Below, in pieces: positions 43,893 to 53,440 of a DNA stretch of 64,000 nt. The DNA comes from JACKDX01 sp964640175 (GTDB lineage: Bacteria; Myxococcota_A; Polyangia; Polyangiales; GCA-016699535). The translations under genes were made by a program, and so were the position numbers. Under the pieces are notes generated by a model that ran no database searches, was not told where the DNA came from, and saw only the letters and a program-made list of their open reading frames with translations. The stretch is from assembly GCA_964640175.1 (NCBI GenBank), contig CAZXFW010000009.1, forward strand, positions 47,739 through 111,738, in the 5' to 3' direction. Within the stretch, counting starts at the first letter, position 1, and the number at the start of each line of letters is the position of its first letter.

Positions 43893-43922
43893 TCATTAAT
43901 TTAATTGAAAATTATTGTCAAT
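43893..43922 (-). promoter_or_regulatory. Promoter and candidate TetR operator
   Basis: Reading leftward, a perfect TTGACA (43921-43916), a 17-base spacer and TAATGA (43898-43893) form the proposed promoter of the TetR operon. The inverted repeat ATTGA-N9-TCAAT (43904-43922) overlaps the -35 and spacer, where a TetR dimer would block transcription. The region is very AT-rich and also faces the ABC-F gene to the right. Confidence 0.45.
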
Positions 43923-43998
43923 CGAATAGTGGTTATACTTTATAAGTAGTCTTATTTATTATGAAAATATGGTATGGAGCGGGCTCGAAAGGTTAGTT

Positions 43999-45512
43999 AT
44001 GAGCTTGCTAGTGTTTAAAGATGTCTCGCTCACTTTGGGTGGAAAACCCATCGTCGAGCACCTCGATTTACGTATCGCCAAGGGTGATCGCATCGGGCTC
44101 ATTGGTCCCAACGGCTCGGGCAAGAGCAGTTTACTTAAACTGATGGCGCATGCGATGGAACCTGACGGAGGAACGATCCAACGGCAGAATGCGTTGCGTG
44201 TGGGTTACTTACCTCAAGACATTGCAGTGCAGGGTGGGAAGTCACTTCTTGCGTTTGTCCTTGATGCAGTGCCTGGACGAACGGCATTAGTAGAGGCGCT
44301 TTCGGTAGAAGAAGCAGAGCTTACGCGCCTTTCAGAGAACAAAGGAAGTGATGAAGCACTGATGGCAAGCGCGGAGAAAGTGGCCGCACTTCATGAGAAA
44401 CTCACGGACTTGGAAATACAATATTCCGAGCATCATGCTCAGAGGATTTTGGCCGGGTTAGGGTTTAGTGTTTCGGATCATGAACGTGATCTCAAAGAAT
44501 TCAGTGGTGGATGGAAAATGCGGGCAGTGCTTGCTGCGTTACTTTTTCAACAACCTGATGTGCTATTGCTGGATGAGCCCACAAACCATTTGGATATGCC
44601 ATCTGTTGGCTGGTTTGCGGCGTTTTTAAGACGCTATCAAGGGGCGTTTGTGCTTATCTGTCATGACCGTGAATTCCTGAACGAACAGATTTCTAAGGTA
44701 GTTAGCTTAGAGGTCGAAGGGTTACGGGAATACGACGGCAACTACGAGCAGTATCTTAAACAGCGCGCTGAAGAACAGGAAGTGCTAAGCAATCGGGCAC
44801 GTAACCTCGCTCGTGAGCGGGATCATGCTGAGCAGTTTATCAAGCGGTTTCGTGCCAAGGCATCCAAAGCAAGCCAAGTGCAAAGTCGTATTAAAGCCTT
44901 GGATAAGATGGAGCAGGTGCAGACTCTGCAAGAACGTCAAGTGATCCGTATGCGTTTTGCATCGAGCCAGCGCTCCGGAATCGATGTTCAGAAAATCGAA
45001 GGGCTTGCCAAGCGCTATGGCGATCATGAAGTGTTCCGAGATGTGCATTTGCGAGTTGCACGAGGTGATCGCATTGGCATTATTGGAGTCAACGGAGCAG
45101 GCAAGACGACGTTGTTGCGTATCATGGCGGGTGAGCTTGAAGCGAGCGAAGGTGATGCGCCCTTAGGACACAATGTTAAGCTTGGGTATTATGCTCAGCA
45201 CCATGCCGATAGCTTGGATAAACGGCAGACAGTGTATGAATCCGTGGCACAACGAAATGCCGAAGCTACCATGACCCAAATACGCACCCTGTTAGGAGCA
45301 TTTCTGTTTCGCGGCGATGATGTGGACAAAAAAATTGCCGTGTTGTCTGGTGGTGAACGTGCGCGTGTCGCACTGGCACGCCTGTTGATTGATCCGTGTA
45401 ATTATTTGTTGATGGATGAGCCTACGAACCATTTGGATTTGGAGTCCAGCGAGGCTCTGGCTGAAGCGCTCTCGCATTACGATGGGACATTGATGTTCGT
45501 GAGTCATAACCG
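43999..45512 (+). CDS. ABC-F family ATPase (Uup/YheS-like), 3' end lost in gap
   Basis: This is a soluble ABC-F protein, likely acting on ribosomes to resolve stalling or tune translation. The ATG at 43999 with AAAGG ahead is preferred over an in-frame start 30 bases earlier. Two ATPase domains are visible: Walker A GPNGSGKSS, signature FSGGWKMR and Walker B LLLDEPTNHLD in the first; GVNGAGKTT, LSGGERAR and LLMDEPTNHLD in the second. The characteristic charged linker (REYDGNYEQYLKQRAEEQ, then RFRAKASKASQVQSR) lies between them. The sequence stops at the H-loop FVSHN just before the 100-N gap, so the last 100 or so residues are unknown. Confidence 0.93.
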
Positions 45513-45612
45513 NNNNNNNNNNNNNNNNNNNNNNNNNNNNNNNNNNNNNNNNNNNNNNNNNNNNNNNNNNNNNNNNNNNNNNNNNNNNNNNNNNNNNNNN
45601 NNNNNNNNNNNN
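45513..45612. other. Assembly gap (100 N)
   Basis: This is a run of exactly 100 N, a conventional placeholder of unknown true length. It separates an ABC-F gene from a cyclophilin gene. Both happen to be in the same frame across it, so an automatic caller could fuse them falsely. Confidence 0.98.
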
Positions 45613-46161
45613 AACAAGGCCACCGCTAAGGCGCCTTTGAAGTATACGGTCAAGTTGGAAACTACCAAGGGCGATGTTCTGATTGATGTGACACGAGCGT
45701 GGGCGCCTCTGGGTGCAGATCGCTTCTACAACTTAGTGACACAAGGCTACTTTGACAACATTGCGTTCTTTCGCGTGATTGGTGGATTTATGGCGCAGAC
45801 GGGGTTGCACGGGGATCCCGGGGTAAACCGTGTGTGGCGGGAAGCTCGCATTGAGGATGACCCCGTCAAACAGACCAACACACGTGGCATGGTAAGCTTT
45901 GCAACCGCTGGACCAGGAACACGCACGACGCAGTTTTTTATCAACTTTTCAAATAACACCAGGCTTGATGCCATGGGGTTTTCCCCGTTTGGCAAAGTGC
46001 GCGACATGAAGCCTGTCGATGCGCTCTATGCGGAGTATGGGGAGGGTGCTCCCGGTGGCAATGGGCCCAATCAGGCGCGGATCCAGCTTGAGGGCAATAC
46101 GTATTTAAAGAAGGAGTTTCCGCAGCTTGATTACATCAAACACGCAAGCATCGTTAAATAA
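45613..46161 (+). CDS. Peptidyl-prolyl cis-trans isomerase, cyclophilin type (5' end lost in gap)
   Basis: This is a proline isomerase that speeds protein folding. The visible 182 residues cover nearly the whole cyclophilin fold. They include TTKGDVLIDV, APLGADRFYNLV, YFDNIAFFRVIGGFMAQTG with the catalytic Arg, and GTRTTQFFINFSNN with the Gln/Phe active-site pair. The start codon and any signal sequence lie in the gap, so cellular location is unknown. It cannot belong to the ABC-F protein upstream, despite sharing its frame. The peroxiredoxin gene follows 29 bases downstream and may be co-transcribed. Confidence 0.92.
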   Translation, partial: NKATAKAPLKYTVKLETTKGDVLIDVTRAWAPLGADRFYNLVTQGYFDNIAFFRVIGGFMAQTGLHGDPGVNRVWREARIEDDPVKQTNTRGMVSFATAGPGTRTTQFFINFSNNTRLDAMGFSPFGKVRDMKPVDALYAEYGEGAPGGNGPNQARIQLEGNTYLKKEFPQLDYIKHASIVK

Positions 46162-46190
46162 TTGCAGTGCGAAACGAAGGAGGATGAATC

Positions 46191-46655
46191 GTGATGGAAA
46201 TCGGAAAAAAAGCTCCAGCTTTTGCTCTTCCCAACCAAGACGGTGAGAAAGTCTCATTGAGCGATTACGCCGGGAAATGGGTGGTGCTGTATTTTTATCC
46301 AAAGGATGACACTCCTGGCTGCACCATTGAAGCCTGTGACTTTACAAGTGGCCTCAAGGCTTTTGAGAAACTCAATGCGGAGGTATTGGGATGCAGTCCT
46401 GATAGCCCCGAGAGCCACCAGAAATTTATTCATAAGCATAATTTAAAAATCACGCTGTTAAGTGATGAAAAAAAAGATGCAATGAAAAAATATGGCGCAT
46501 GGGGTGAAAAAAATATGTACGGAAAGATTTCAGAAGGCGTCATTCGCACAACGGCGTTGATTGATCCTCAAGGTAAGATTGCGCACTTTTGGCCAAAGGT
46601 GCAGGCCAAAGGACATGTGGAAAAGGTGAAAGAGAAACTAGAAGAGCTTGCTTAG
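46191..46655 (+). CDS. bcp: Thiol peroxidase, PrxQ/Bcp type
   Basis: This cytoplasmic or periplasm-facing peroxiredoxin reduces hydroperoxides using thioredoxin. The peroxidatic Cys44 lies in DDTPGCTIEAC, and the resolving Cys49 is five residues later, the atypical two-cysteine PrxQ pattern. At 154 residues it is full length, with no signal peptide. The ribosome binding site AAGGAGG is seven bases from a GTG and ten from the next ATG, so either could be used. The stop overlaps the end of the convergent membrane protein gene by four bases. Confidence 0.94.
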   Translation: MMEIGKKAPAFALPNQDGEKVSLSDYAGKWVVLYFYPKDDTPGCTIEACDFTSGLKAFEKLNAEVLGCSPDSPESHQKFIHKHNLKITLLSDEKKDAMKKYGAWGEKNMYGKISEGVIRTTALIDPQGKIAHFWPKVQAKGHVEKVKEKLEELA

Positions 46656-47029
46656 GGCGTATTTTGGCGAGCTCTGCGTGCCTGTATAAATGAGTTGATG
46701 CACAACGCTACAAAGCCAGCGCTAAGCAGAGCCATGATCGACTGACTGTAGGCCGCTGCGGGCCTTTGAAGAGTGGTGCCTGAAAAGCTCGTTATAACTT
46801 TCAGAAAACCACTTACGGATCCCGCAAATGCTAGCAATCCCAAGGCTGCTGCAAGGTGCATCATGTGTTTGCGACGCGATTCATGTTTCGCGAGCATGGC
46901 AAGCGCGACTTGTACAACACCAAAAGCGGCTGGGATGAGAGCAGTGACGCTCACGCCTTGAGTAAGGATGTAGCTAAGCACACCCAGTGCAATAAGAAGT
47001 GTTCCATAGACGATAGTGTTGTTTGGCAT
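46652..47029 (-). CDS. Small four-helix membrane protein, unknown function
   Basis: The 125-residue product is almost entirely hydrophobic, with four predicted transmembrane helices. They are YGTLLIALGVLSYILT, TALIPAAFGVVQVALAML, LAAALGLLAFAGSVSGFL and IMALLSAGFVALCINSF. Short charged loops (KHESRRKH) and a basic tail (QARRARQNTP) separate and follow them. No family is assigned with confidence. It is a single gene between the peroxiredoxin gene (convergent, four-base overlap) and the glycosyltransferase-like gene 30 bases upstream on the same strand, with which it may be co-transcribed. Confidence 0.75.
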   Translation of the reverse strand: MPNNTIVYGTLLIALGVLSYILTQGVSVTALIPAAFGVVQVALAMLAKHESRRKHMMHLAAALGLLAFAGSVSGFLKVITSFSGTTLQRPAAAYSQSIMALLSAGFVALCINSFIQARRARQNTP

Positions 47030-47059
47030 AGTGGTAACCCTTTGACTGCAATAGGTGCC

Positions 47060-48853
47060 TTATAGGCGATGTTTCAGGAAGTCAAATCGGCGCTCTATGG
47101 CCGCGCCCACCGCCTCTCCATAAAGCGTCATGACATAATAGCCTTGGGGCATTTTTTGGAGGGCTTTTTTGTAGCGGGAAAGAATTTGATTCGCATGTGG
47201 ATGGACTTGGTTTTTTGGAAACAGATACATCCAAAGATGAGGCGCGTGTAACGACGCATAGCGTTCTTTCAGCCATGGGCTATTGGCTGCGGCACGTTCC
47301 CACGGGCCGGTGATTTCGGTCATGACGACAGGTTTTGTGAATGCGTGCCGTAATAACGTTTCGTCAACTCCACGGTTCTTTTTCCATGTAGGAGACTGCA
47401 CGACATCGGGAGTGAATAAACCGTCGGTGTCGAACACTCGGACAGGAGCAAGCCAGCCAACCCGACCGATATCGCGTCCAACATACCAGGTATCTTCAAG
47501 GCGCCGTGTATCTGCTTCAAACAGTCGATACAGTTGAGTAATCATTCCATGATTGAAATTGTCCATGTGTTGAATGTGGACAGGGGTTTGTCTGTTCAGA
47601 CAGGCCCACGTATCTTTCCAGACTGTCAGTGACTTAGAGCGAATCCATTGCTCTCCTCGTCCATGACTCTGAAAATCAAACACGCTGTAGCGTGCATCGA
47701 TGTGACTCTGATACAGAGCTACGACGATCAGGATACCAGCTGGCACATGGCGCAATGTTTTCAAAATCGCTTTTGGATGATCGGCGAACGTTTGGGCCAA
47801 CCAACACCATACCAAAGGAAGCATCAGCCAGAAAGGAAGCAGGTGCCGTAGGTTTGGCATCCAATCCACAGGCACAAGCACTGCAAAGATGAGGGCTGCT
47901 AAGCCGATGGCGACGGGGGTGAATTGTCGTTTGCGATACGCCAGCCAAAGTGCAATGCAGGCGCCTCCCAGAACACATAGGGTTTCAACCGGAGAAGCGC
48001 CCTGTGCAACCAAGGGTAAGAGATTGTTTCCACGGATAGCTTCAGAGGGCTTTGCGTAGTGTGTGTGGGGTAGCCACAGTCCGAAATAAATTTTACGAAA
48101 GATCACATACCCCACGAAAACGGCACTCGTGATCATGCCTGCAGGAAGTACTCGATGTAGGATGCCACGGCCGTTGTGCGTTTTAAGGAGCGTGGGACTT
48201 TGTGCGAGCACTATACCCAAGGCAAACAGGGGTGCTTCCGGGCGGCTAAGGATAAAGAGTATTCCAACCAAGCTCAGCCATGCAGTTTCAGAACGCGATG
48301 GGGCGGAATCTGAGCGGAGTATCCGAGCCAGCCATACGGCAAACCAAATCATCAACGCCAAATAGACCGGAGTCTCAAGGCCCCATGACGCCCACGCGAC
48401 GAGATAGGAGTTGAACACACAACTGATGCATGCCAATGCGGCGTAGTTTCGGGACAGTTGAAGCTCTTGCGTTCCGAAGCGGTAGATCCCGCCAAGCAAG
48501 AAACCGAATGCGCCTATGCTAAGCAGCTTGGCCCATGTGATGGGATGAATGCCGACGTAGTGGCTAATTGTCAAAAAGAGCAACCAGACAGGGCTTGAAA
48601 ATCCCTCCACATGTTCGCCAGGGTTATAGGTCAGCCCATGCCCCTGTGTGAGGCGCTCCGCATAGCGCAGGAAGATATACATGTCGTCAATGGTTCGAGG
48701 CGCGTAATAGAGCAAGTGACATGTGGCAACGCCTGCAATCACCGCAAACATCAAGGCTTGTGCGAAAGGGTGTTGCGCTTTACCAAGACCCTTGCCATAA
48801 GCATTTTCTAATCTCAGATGAGAGGTGTTAGCGGACACGGGATAGGATTTCAT
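47060..48853 (-). CDS. Polytopic GT-C-like glycosyltransferase, unknown substrate
   Basis: The 597-residue inner-membrane protein has about ten transmembrane helices in its first 370 residues and a soluble C-terminal domain. Just after the first helix it carries the acidic motif and neighbourhood typical of lipid-linked-sugar transferases (TIDDMYIFLRYAERL, GHGLTYNPGEHVEGFSSPVW). This is close in form to mycobacterial arabinofuranosyltransferase-like and similar GT-C proteins. The two Asp residues are the likely catalytic pair. The acceptor may be a cell-envelope glycan or lipid, but this is inference. The C-terminal domain contains several Trp and His residues and no recognised motif. Confidence 0.82.
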   Translation of the reverse strand: MKSYPVSANTSHLRLENAYGKGLGKAQHPFAQALMFAVIAGVATCHLLYYAPRTIDDMYIFLRYAERLTQGHGLTYNPGEHVEGFSSPVWLLFLTISHYVGIHPITWAKLLSIGAFGFLLGGIYRFGTQELQLSRNYAALACISCVFNSYLVAWASWGLETPVYLALMIWFAVWLARILRSDSAPSRSETAWLSLVGILFILSRPEAPLFALGIVLAQSPTLLKTHNGRGILHRVLPAGMITSAVFVGYVIFRKIYFGLWLPHTHYAKPSEAIRGNNLLPLVAQGASPVETLCVLGGACIALWLAYRKRQFTPVAIGLAALIFAVLVPVDWMPNLRHLLPFWLMLPLVWCWLAQTFADHPKAILKTLRHVPAGILIVVALYQSHIDARYSVFDFQSHGRGEQWIRSKSLTVWKDTWACLNRQTPVHIQHMDNFNHGMITQLYRLFEADTRRLEDTWYVGRDIGRVGWLAPVRVFDTDGLFTPDVVQSPTWKKNRGVDETLLRHAFTKPVVMTEITGPWERAAANSPWLKERYASLHAPHLWMYLFPKNQVHPHANQILSRYKKALQKMPQGYYVMTLYGEAVGAAIERRFDFLKHRL

Positions 48854-48942
48854 CCGCCTAATGCAGTTTTTGCACCAGCGGGTTCATTGGCCGAATATAT
48901 GACAGACCTTCATGACAACGTAAAGTTGTATCCTTTCAAGCG

Positions 48943-50217
48943 ATGACTGTTCCCGGAATGGAAATCACCCTTTCGCTGGGGACTGCGATTGTTGCCGGGC
49001 TGCTAATAGGTGCAGAGCGTCAACAAGATGGCCGAGCGGTGCGCTTTGCTGGAGCCCGCACGTTTACCTTGATCTCCTTGTTAGGCGCCATTGGAATGCT
49101 CATCGATCCGTGGATCGCGCTTGCGTTAGGGCTTGTTCTGGGAACCCTCATTGCCATTGCTTACTACCGTGATTCAGTAACGCGTTCAGAGACAGGTGTG
49201 ACCACCGAGATTGCAGCGTTAGTGACGTTTGCATTGGGTGCGTTGTGTACGACACAGAGTTTGCCGCTACCCTATACCGATCGACTGCTCCTTGTGGCTG
49301 CTGGCTCAAGTGCAACGTTGGCACTTCTGTCTTTGAAAAAACCATTGCATGGTTTTTTGGCACGTGTATCTGAGGATGACGTCTATGCTGTCATGAAGCT
49401 CTTATTGCTCGCGGTGATTTTACTTCCGCTATTGCCGGACAATGACATGGGCCCTTGGGGCGCTTTGAATCCAAGACACATCGGCATGCTTGCTGTGCTC
49501 ATTTCATCGATCAGCTTTGCAGGTTATATAGCGATTCGCGCGATGGGGCCGCGCCGAGGGCTGGGGATGACCGGGCTTCTTGGAGGCTTGGCATCGTCGA
49601 CTGCCGTGACATTGTCGTTTTCGAGCACTGCACGCAAGAGGCCGGAGCTCGTCATGACATGCACTGCAGCAATTGTATTGGCATGTTCGACGATGTTTCC
49701 ACGTATGATTGTAGATGTGTCGGTGACATCGCCTGAGCTATTACCACAGCTTGTATGGTTTCTAGGTATCGCCGGTGGGTTGAGCCTCATTGCGGGTGGT
49801 TACATTTTTTGGAAAACCATCAACTTACGTGCCGAAACAGTGTCTGAAACCATGGAGCTTGAGGTTAGCAATCCATTTTCACTCTCCATGGCTATAAAAT
49901 TTGCCATACTTTTGACAGCGATCATGATGCTCAGCCAAGGGGCATCACGATGGCTCCCCGAAACCGGTGCCTACTGGTCGGCTGCACTTGGTGCTATCGC
50001 CAACACAGATGCGATTACGCTTTCACTAGGTAAACTTCACAGCCAAGGCCAGCTCAAGTCAGATACAACACTTAACGCTATTTTATTAGTGGCATGCAGT
50101 AGCATGGTTTCCAAGATTGGCCTTGCAACATGGCTTGGGGGAAAACAACTGGGTGCTCGGATTGGGTTGGCGCTTTCCCCTATTATTATTATGGCGATAA
50201 TTTTTTGGTTGAGCTGA
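48943..50217 (+). CDS. MgtC/SapB-like membrane protein with DUF4010 domain
   Basis: The 424-residue inner-membrane protein has an N-terminal MgtC/SapB-like module. Its typical start is GLLIGAERQ, then RTFTLISLLGAIGML, with four helices. The larger C-terminal domain matches the DUF4010 type (GPRRGLGMTGLLGGLASSTAVTLSFS, ALGAIANTDAITLSLGKL). About twelve helices are predicted. Related proteins are of unknown function. The MgtC module is linked to magnesium limitation in pathogens, but that role should not be transferred here. The lipoprotein gene downstream starts three bases after its stop, so the two are likely co-transcribed. Confidence 0.88.
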   Translation: MTVPGMEITLSLGTAIVAGLLIGAERQQDGRAVRFAGARTFTLISLLGAIGMLIDPWIALALGLVLGTLIAIAYYRDSVTRSETGVTTEIAALVTFALGALCTTQSLPLPYTDRLLLVAAGSSATLALLSLKKPLHGFLARVSEDDVYAVMKLLLLAVILLPLLPDNDMGPWGALNPRHIGMLAVLISSISFAGYIAIRAMGPRRGLGMTGLLGGLASSTAVTLSFSSTARKRPELVMTCTAAIVLACSTMFPRMIVDVSVTSPELLPQLVWFLGIAGGLSLIAGGYIFWKTINLRAETVSETMELEVSNPFSLSMAIKFAILLTAIMMLSQGASRWLPETGAYWSAALGAIANTDAITLSLGKLHSQGQLKSDTTLNAILLVACSSMVSKIGLATWLGGKQLGARIGLALSPIIIMAIIFWLS

Positions 50218-50220
50218 GAC

Positions 50221-51192
50221 ATGACGATGCCTTACAGCGCTTGGGTGGTGTTTTTGTTGTGCAGTGTGCTTGCAGCAGTGGCGTGTAGCGCACCTGCGCC
50301 AAGTTCAACTGTCGTTGCGCGTTCGTCTTCAACGCCTCGTTCCCATGGACCCCTAAATGTCATGCGCTTTTCAGTAGAAGGCGAAGTGCCTTCGGGGATA
50401 TCCGGTATAGATCGCATCGAAAACGGAGACATGGTGGCAGTCGCAGAGCGAGACCAACGTTTGGTATTCCTTCATGTGGCTGACGATCGGGCAAAGCTTG
50501 TTTCCACTCTGAGCCTTGAGGGATTTTCGGAGGGACAGGATGCGGAGTCGTTGGCATGGATGGGAAAGGGACATTTTGCCGTGGGCACAGAACGGCATGT
50601 ACCATCCCGTGCCTACGATGAGATTTTTTTCTATCAATTGGAGAACGATCACGCAGGCGTTCCCTCTAAGGCCGTGCGTACCGATGTGTTGCGATTGTCT
50701 TACGGGTTATGGGGCATCCAGGCCGAGGAAAATCGTGGCATTGAGGGAGCATGCTTTGCAGGCTCGACGCTTCTTGTGGGTGTTGAAACCACGCTAGAGT
50801 CTCAAGGGCAGCGTTATGCACCACTGGCGCGGTACGACATTCATGCCAAGGTATGGACGGGATTTCGCTTGCGCCTGACGTCTCAGCAAGGGCTTCTTTC
50901 ATCCTTGGCATGTCGGTTGAACTCTACACACAAAAACCTAGAGGTGTTGGCCATCGAGCGTTTTTATGAAACGTCACGCCTGCTCACGTTTCATGTTCCC
51001 ATCCAAGGAACTGGACGAGATATTCTTCCTGTGATGGTGCAAGACCTTGCTGCCTTGACTCCTGAAAAAGTTCCCAACTGGGAGGGAATCGCTTGGGGTG
51101 ACGATGGCACCTACCTATTGCTCAATGACAACCAAACTGGCGAGAGCAGAGTTTCCGTTGAAGTCATGCGTATTAAAGCGCTCGATCGCTAA
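50221..51192 (+). CDS. Lipoprotein with phytase-esterase-like domain
   Basis: The 323-residue product has a signal sequence ending in the lipobox AAVACSAP. The mature protein resembles the esterase-like domain of phytase families, a propeller fold. The pattern AESLAWMGKGHFAVGTERH, the middle RGIEGACFAGSTLLVGVE and the closing NWEGIAWGDDGTYLLLNDNQ fit that family. The real substrate is unknown. It begins three bases after the MgtC/DUF4010 gene. The two Met codons at the start (ATG ACG ATG) leave a two-codon ambiguity. Confidence 0.82.
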   Translation: MTMPYSAWVVFLLCSVLAAVACSAPAPSSTVVARSSSTPRSHGPLNVMRFSVEGEVPSGISGIDRIENGDMVAVAERDQRLVFLHVADDRAKLVSTLSLEGFSEGQDAESLAWMGKGHFAVGTERHVPSRAYDEIFFYQLENDHAGVPSKAVRTDVLRLSYGLWGIQAEENRGIEGACFAGSTLLVGVETTLESQGQRYAPLARYDIHAKVWTGFRLRLTSQQGLLSSLACRLNSTHKNLEVLAIERFYETSRLLTFHVPIQGTGRDILPVMVQDLAALTPEKVPNWEGIAWGDDGTYLLLNDNQTGESRVSVEVMRIKALDR

Positions 51193-51271
51193 CATGACGT
51201 CTCTCTAGGTTTGGTAAAACAATCATGATGGGTTGCAAAGCAATTCTTCTCCTATTACACAAGATAGGATC

Positions 51272-53440
51272 ATGAGAAGGCGGCATTCGGTTGGTGTGGT
51301 GTTTGTGGCATGTATGGCCCTGTTAAGCGGAACATGGGGCTGTGCTGACAAGAAACCTTCCAAGAAAAAAGAAACTCCTGCACACAAACCACATGAACGC
51401 GTAGATAGCCGTCCTATTCCCATGCACAAACCAGTTTCATTGTGGGAGGCTGGAAAGTCCGAGCGCAAGGTGGATGCGGCCGTAGCGGATGTCGAAGGCT
51501 ATGTGTTGGTAGACTTGGGGGAAGAGTGGACCCCGTATATTTTTTCAGCACCTCCTGGGGCAGAGCCTGCAGCGTATCGTAAGACCTACTTAGCATTGGC
51601 TAAAGGAATATACCCTGATAACCATCATGGAGAACGTGCGCGTGTCGATGAGTATTTAGAGCTTTATGGCATCATGCCTACGTTAAGCTTGCTTCGGACG
51701 CGATTTATCGCCATGTCAAAGCGTGCGTGTATTAACGAGATCAATTTTGAGCCGCTCAAGCAGTTTCAGGGATTTGTGGCGTATCGTCAGGAAAAAGCCA
51801 ACAAAGAAACGCAACGTGCATTTGTGGCGCTGGAACGTCGTGTTTCCGAGATTGTGCGTGCTGCAGGTGTGAGCACCTTAGAAGAACTCAACGTCGAGAC
51901 ATTGCTGGCGCAAACGCGCGGTTATGTGTCTGCGTATGTTAAACAAGCGCCGCGCGTTGCTGCCATTCGCGCAGCTCAGGCCCGTCTTGAATGCGAAGGT
52001 TATTTTGAAGGCCTTGGCCAGTATATTGACGGAGTGCTCGATTGGCGCACTCACGAAGCGCTAGCGAGATTTGAACGCCGACACCGTGTGTACGGCTGGG
52101 GTTATATTGGAAAAGACACCTTGGAGAAGCTTCGCGTTCCAAGCCTTGAGTTGGAGCGAGACGCTGTGCTGCGCGTGCTTACGGAGCGTGCAATGCATGC
52201 GGCAGGCGTGCTGGAAGATGGCACAACCTCATTCCGTCATGATGGCACACCGCGCACCTATCGCGGAGCAGATGGCAAGCCTCATCCGATACGCAACTTA
52301 GAGGCAGAACTTCGCGACGATGTTCGAAAAGCCTTTGCGTTGGACACTCCCGATTCGACCTTGGGCTTTCTTAATCGTCTTGGCACAATCCCGGCAGAGC
52401 TTTTGGGGGCTGTCAAAGGCCCTGAACTGCCCGAGTACTATTCTAAGAACATGGATTTGTATGCGGAGATAGACAAAGGCGATGTATGGTACGACTTTCC
52501 CTTTGATGAACAGGGCTTAGAACGCCCTCAGCCGCGTCATGCCCGTCCTGCACTCACGTTGTATGCCAGATACCATGATCAGAGCATCCCATTGGCGCGG
52601 TACGGCACCACCATTGGAGGATGGCGGAGCGACTTTGAAAACGGCCATGTGATGTGGAGGTTTAAAGATTCACCCGTGGGATCGCGTATGTGGCAAAAAA
52701 TCGTAGCCGCGCCTGTTTGGCTTCCTCCTGAAAGTACGCCGCACAAAGATCTTTTGCAGCGTAGTCCAAAGAAAGGCGTGGAGTGGGAAGTTGATTACCA
52801 CGAGATGGGCCCGAGCTATGCATCCGCGTATGGTCTCGTGGCAGCGTATCACTTGAAATACCAAAAACGGCCAGATGGCACCCTGTTGATTGGAGGCGAT
52901 GAAGGCATTCGCACGCATGGGTCCGTTGATTATATGAGTGTTGCGCGTCGCCACTCACACGGATGCCACCGCTTACAAAATCACTTGGCCGTTCGGTTGA
53001 TGTCTTTCATTTTGGCACACCGGACACATACCCGCATCGGCCAAAAGCGCGTCGCTCTTGAACGGGATTTGGAATACGACGGCAAGATTTACAAATTGCA
53101 GTTGCGCGAAGGTGGTTACGAATTCCAGTTACATGACCCCGTCGAAGTGGTGGTCACCGAAGGCAGAATTCGTGGAAAGAGCGAGAAACCCATCAAACAC
53201 GCTATTCCTAAGTTTGATGTCGATGCAGGCGCGTACGTCACTCCTGATGGAGGTGCAGTCGAGGTCAGTCCAACAGGTAGGCTGACGGACATTCCATTGC
53301 CTGTTAAAGATGCGGGTGTTTCTATTCCAGGGATGGAAACCGTGCCACAACCTTATGGCATGCCGGGCTCGGCACCACCTCCTGCTGCTCCATCACCCGT
53401 CACTCCATCCGTTCCGGCGCCTGCGCCTACGGCGCCTTAA
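51272..53440 (+). CDS. L,D-transpeptidase (YkuD family), large lipoprotein
   Basis: This cell-wall enzyme makes L,D-cross-links in peptidoglycan or attaches proteins to it. The ATG at 51272 is preferred over a TTG 39 bases earlier, because a signal sequence with lipobox GTWGC follows it directly. The 722-residue protein has a helical middle region with a peptidoglycan-binding-like segment (about 245-295, DGVLDWRTHEALARF). The YkuD catalytic domain comes after it, with the active-site Cys565 in RRHSHGCHR and an upstream His in THGSVDYM. The C-terminal 50 residues are Pro/Ala-rich, as in wall-spanning linkers. The length is large for the family. It converges on the amidohydrolase gene with a 14-base overlap. 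Confidence 0.9.
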   Translation: MRRRHSVGVVFVACMALLSGTWGCADKKPSKKKETPAHKPHERVDSRPIPMHKPVSLWEAGKSERKVDAAVADVEGYVLVDLGEEWTPYIFSAPPGAEPAAYRKTYLALAKGIYPDNHHGERARVDEYLELYGIMPTLSLLRTRFIAMSKRACINEINFEPLKQFQGFVAYRQEKANKETQRAFVALERRVSEIVRAAGVSTLEELNVETLLAQTRGYVSAYVKQAPRVAAIRAAQARLECEGYFEGLGQYIDGVLDWRTHEALARFERRHRVYGWGYIGKDTLEKLRVPSLELERDAVLRVLTERAMHAAGVLEDGTTSFRHDGTPRTYRGADGKPHPIRNLEAELRDDVRKAFALDTPDSTLGFLNRLGTIPAELLGAVKGPELPEYYSKNMDLYAEIDKGDVWYDFPFDEQGLERPQPRHARPALTLYARYHDQSIPLARYGTTIGGWRSDFENGHVMWRFKDSPVGSRMWQKIVAAPVWLPPESTPHKDLLQRSPKKGVEWEVDYHEMGPSYASAYGLVAAYHLKYQKRPDGTLLIGGDEGIRTHGSVDYMSVARRHSHGCHRLQNHLAVRLMSFILAHRTHTRIGQKRVALERDLEYDGKIYKLQLREGGYEFQLHDPVEVVVTEGRIRGKSEKPIKHAIPKFDVDAGAYVTPDGGAVEVSPTGRLTDIPLPVKDAGVSIPGMETVPQPYGMPGSAPPPAAPSPVTPSVPAPAPTAP

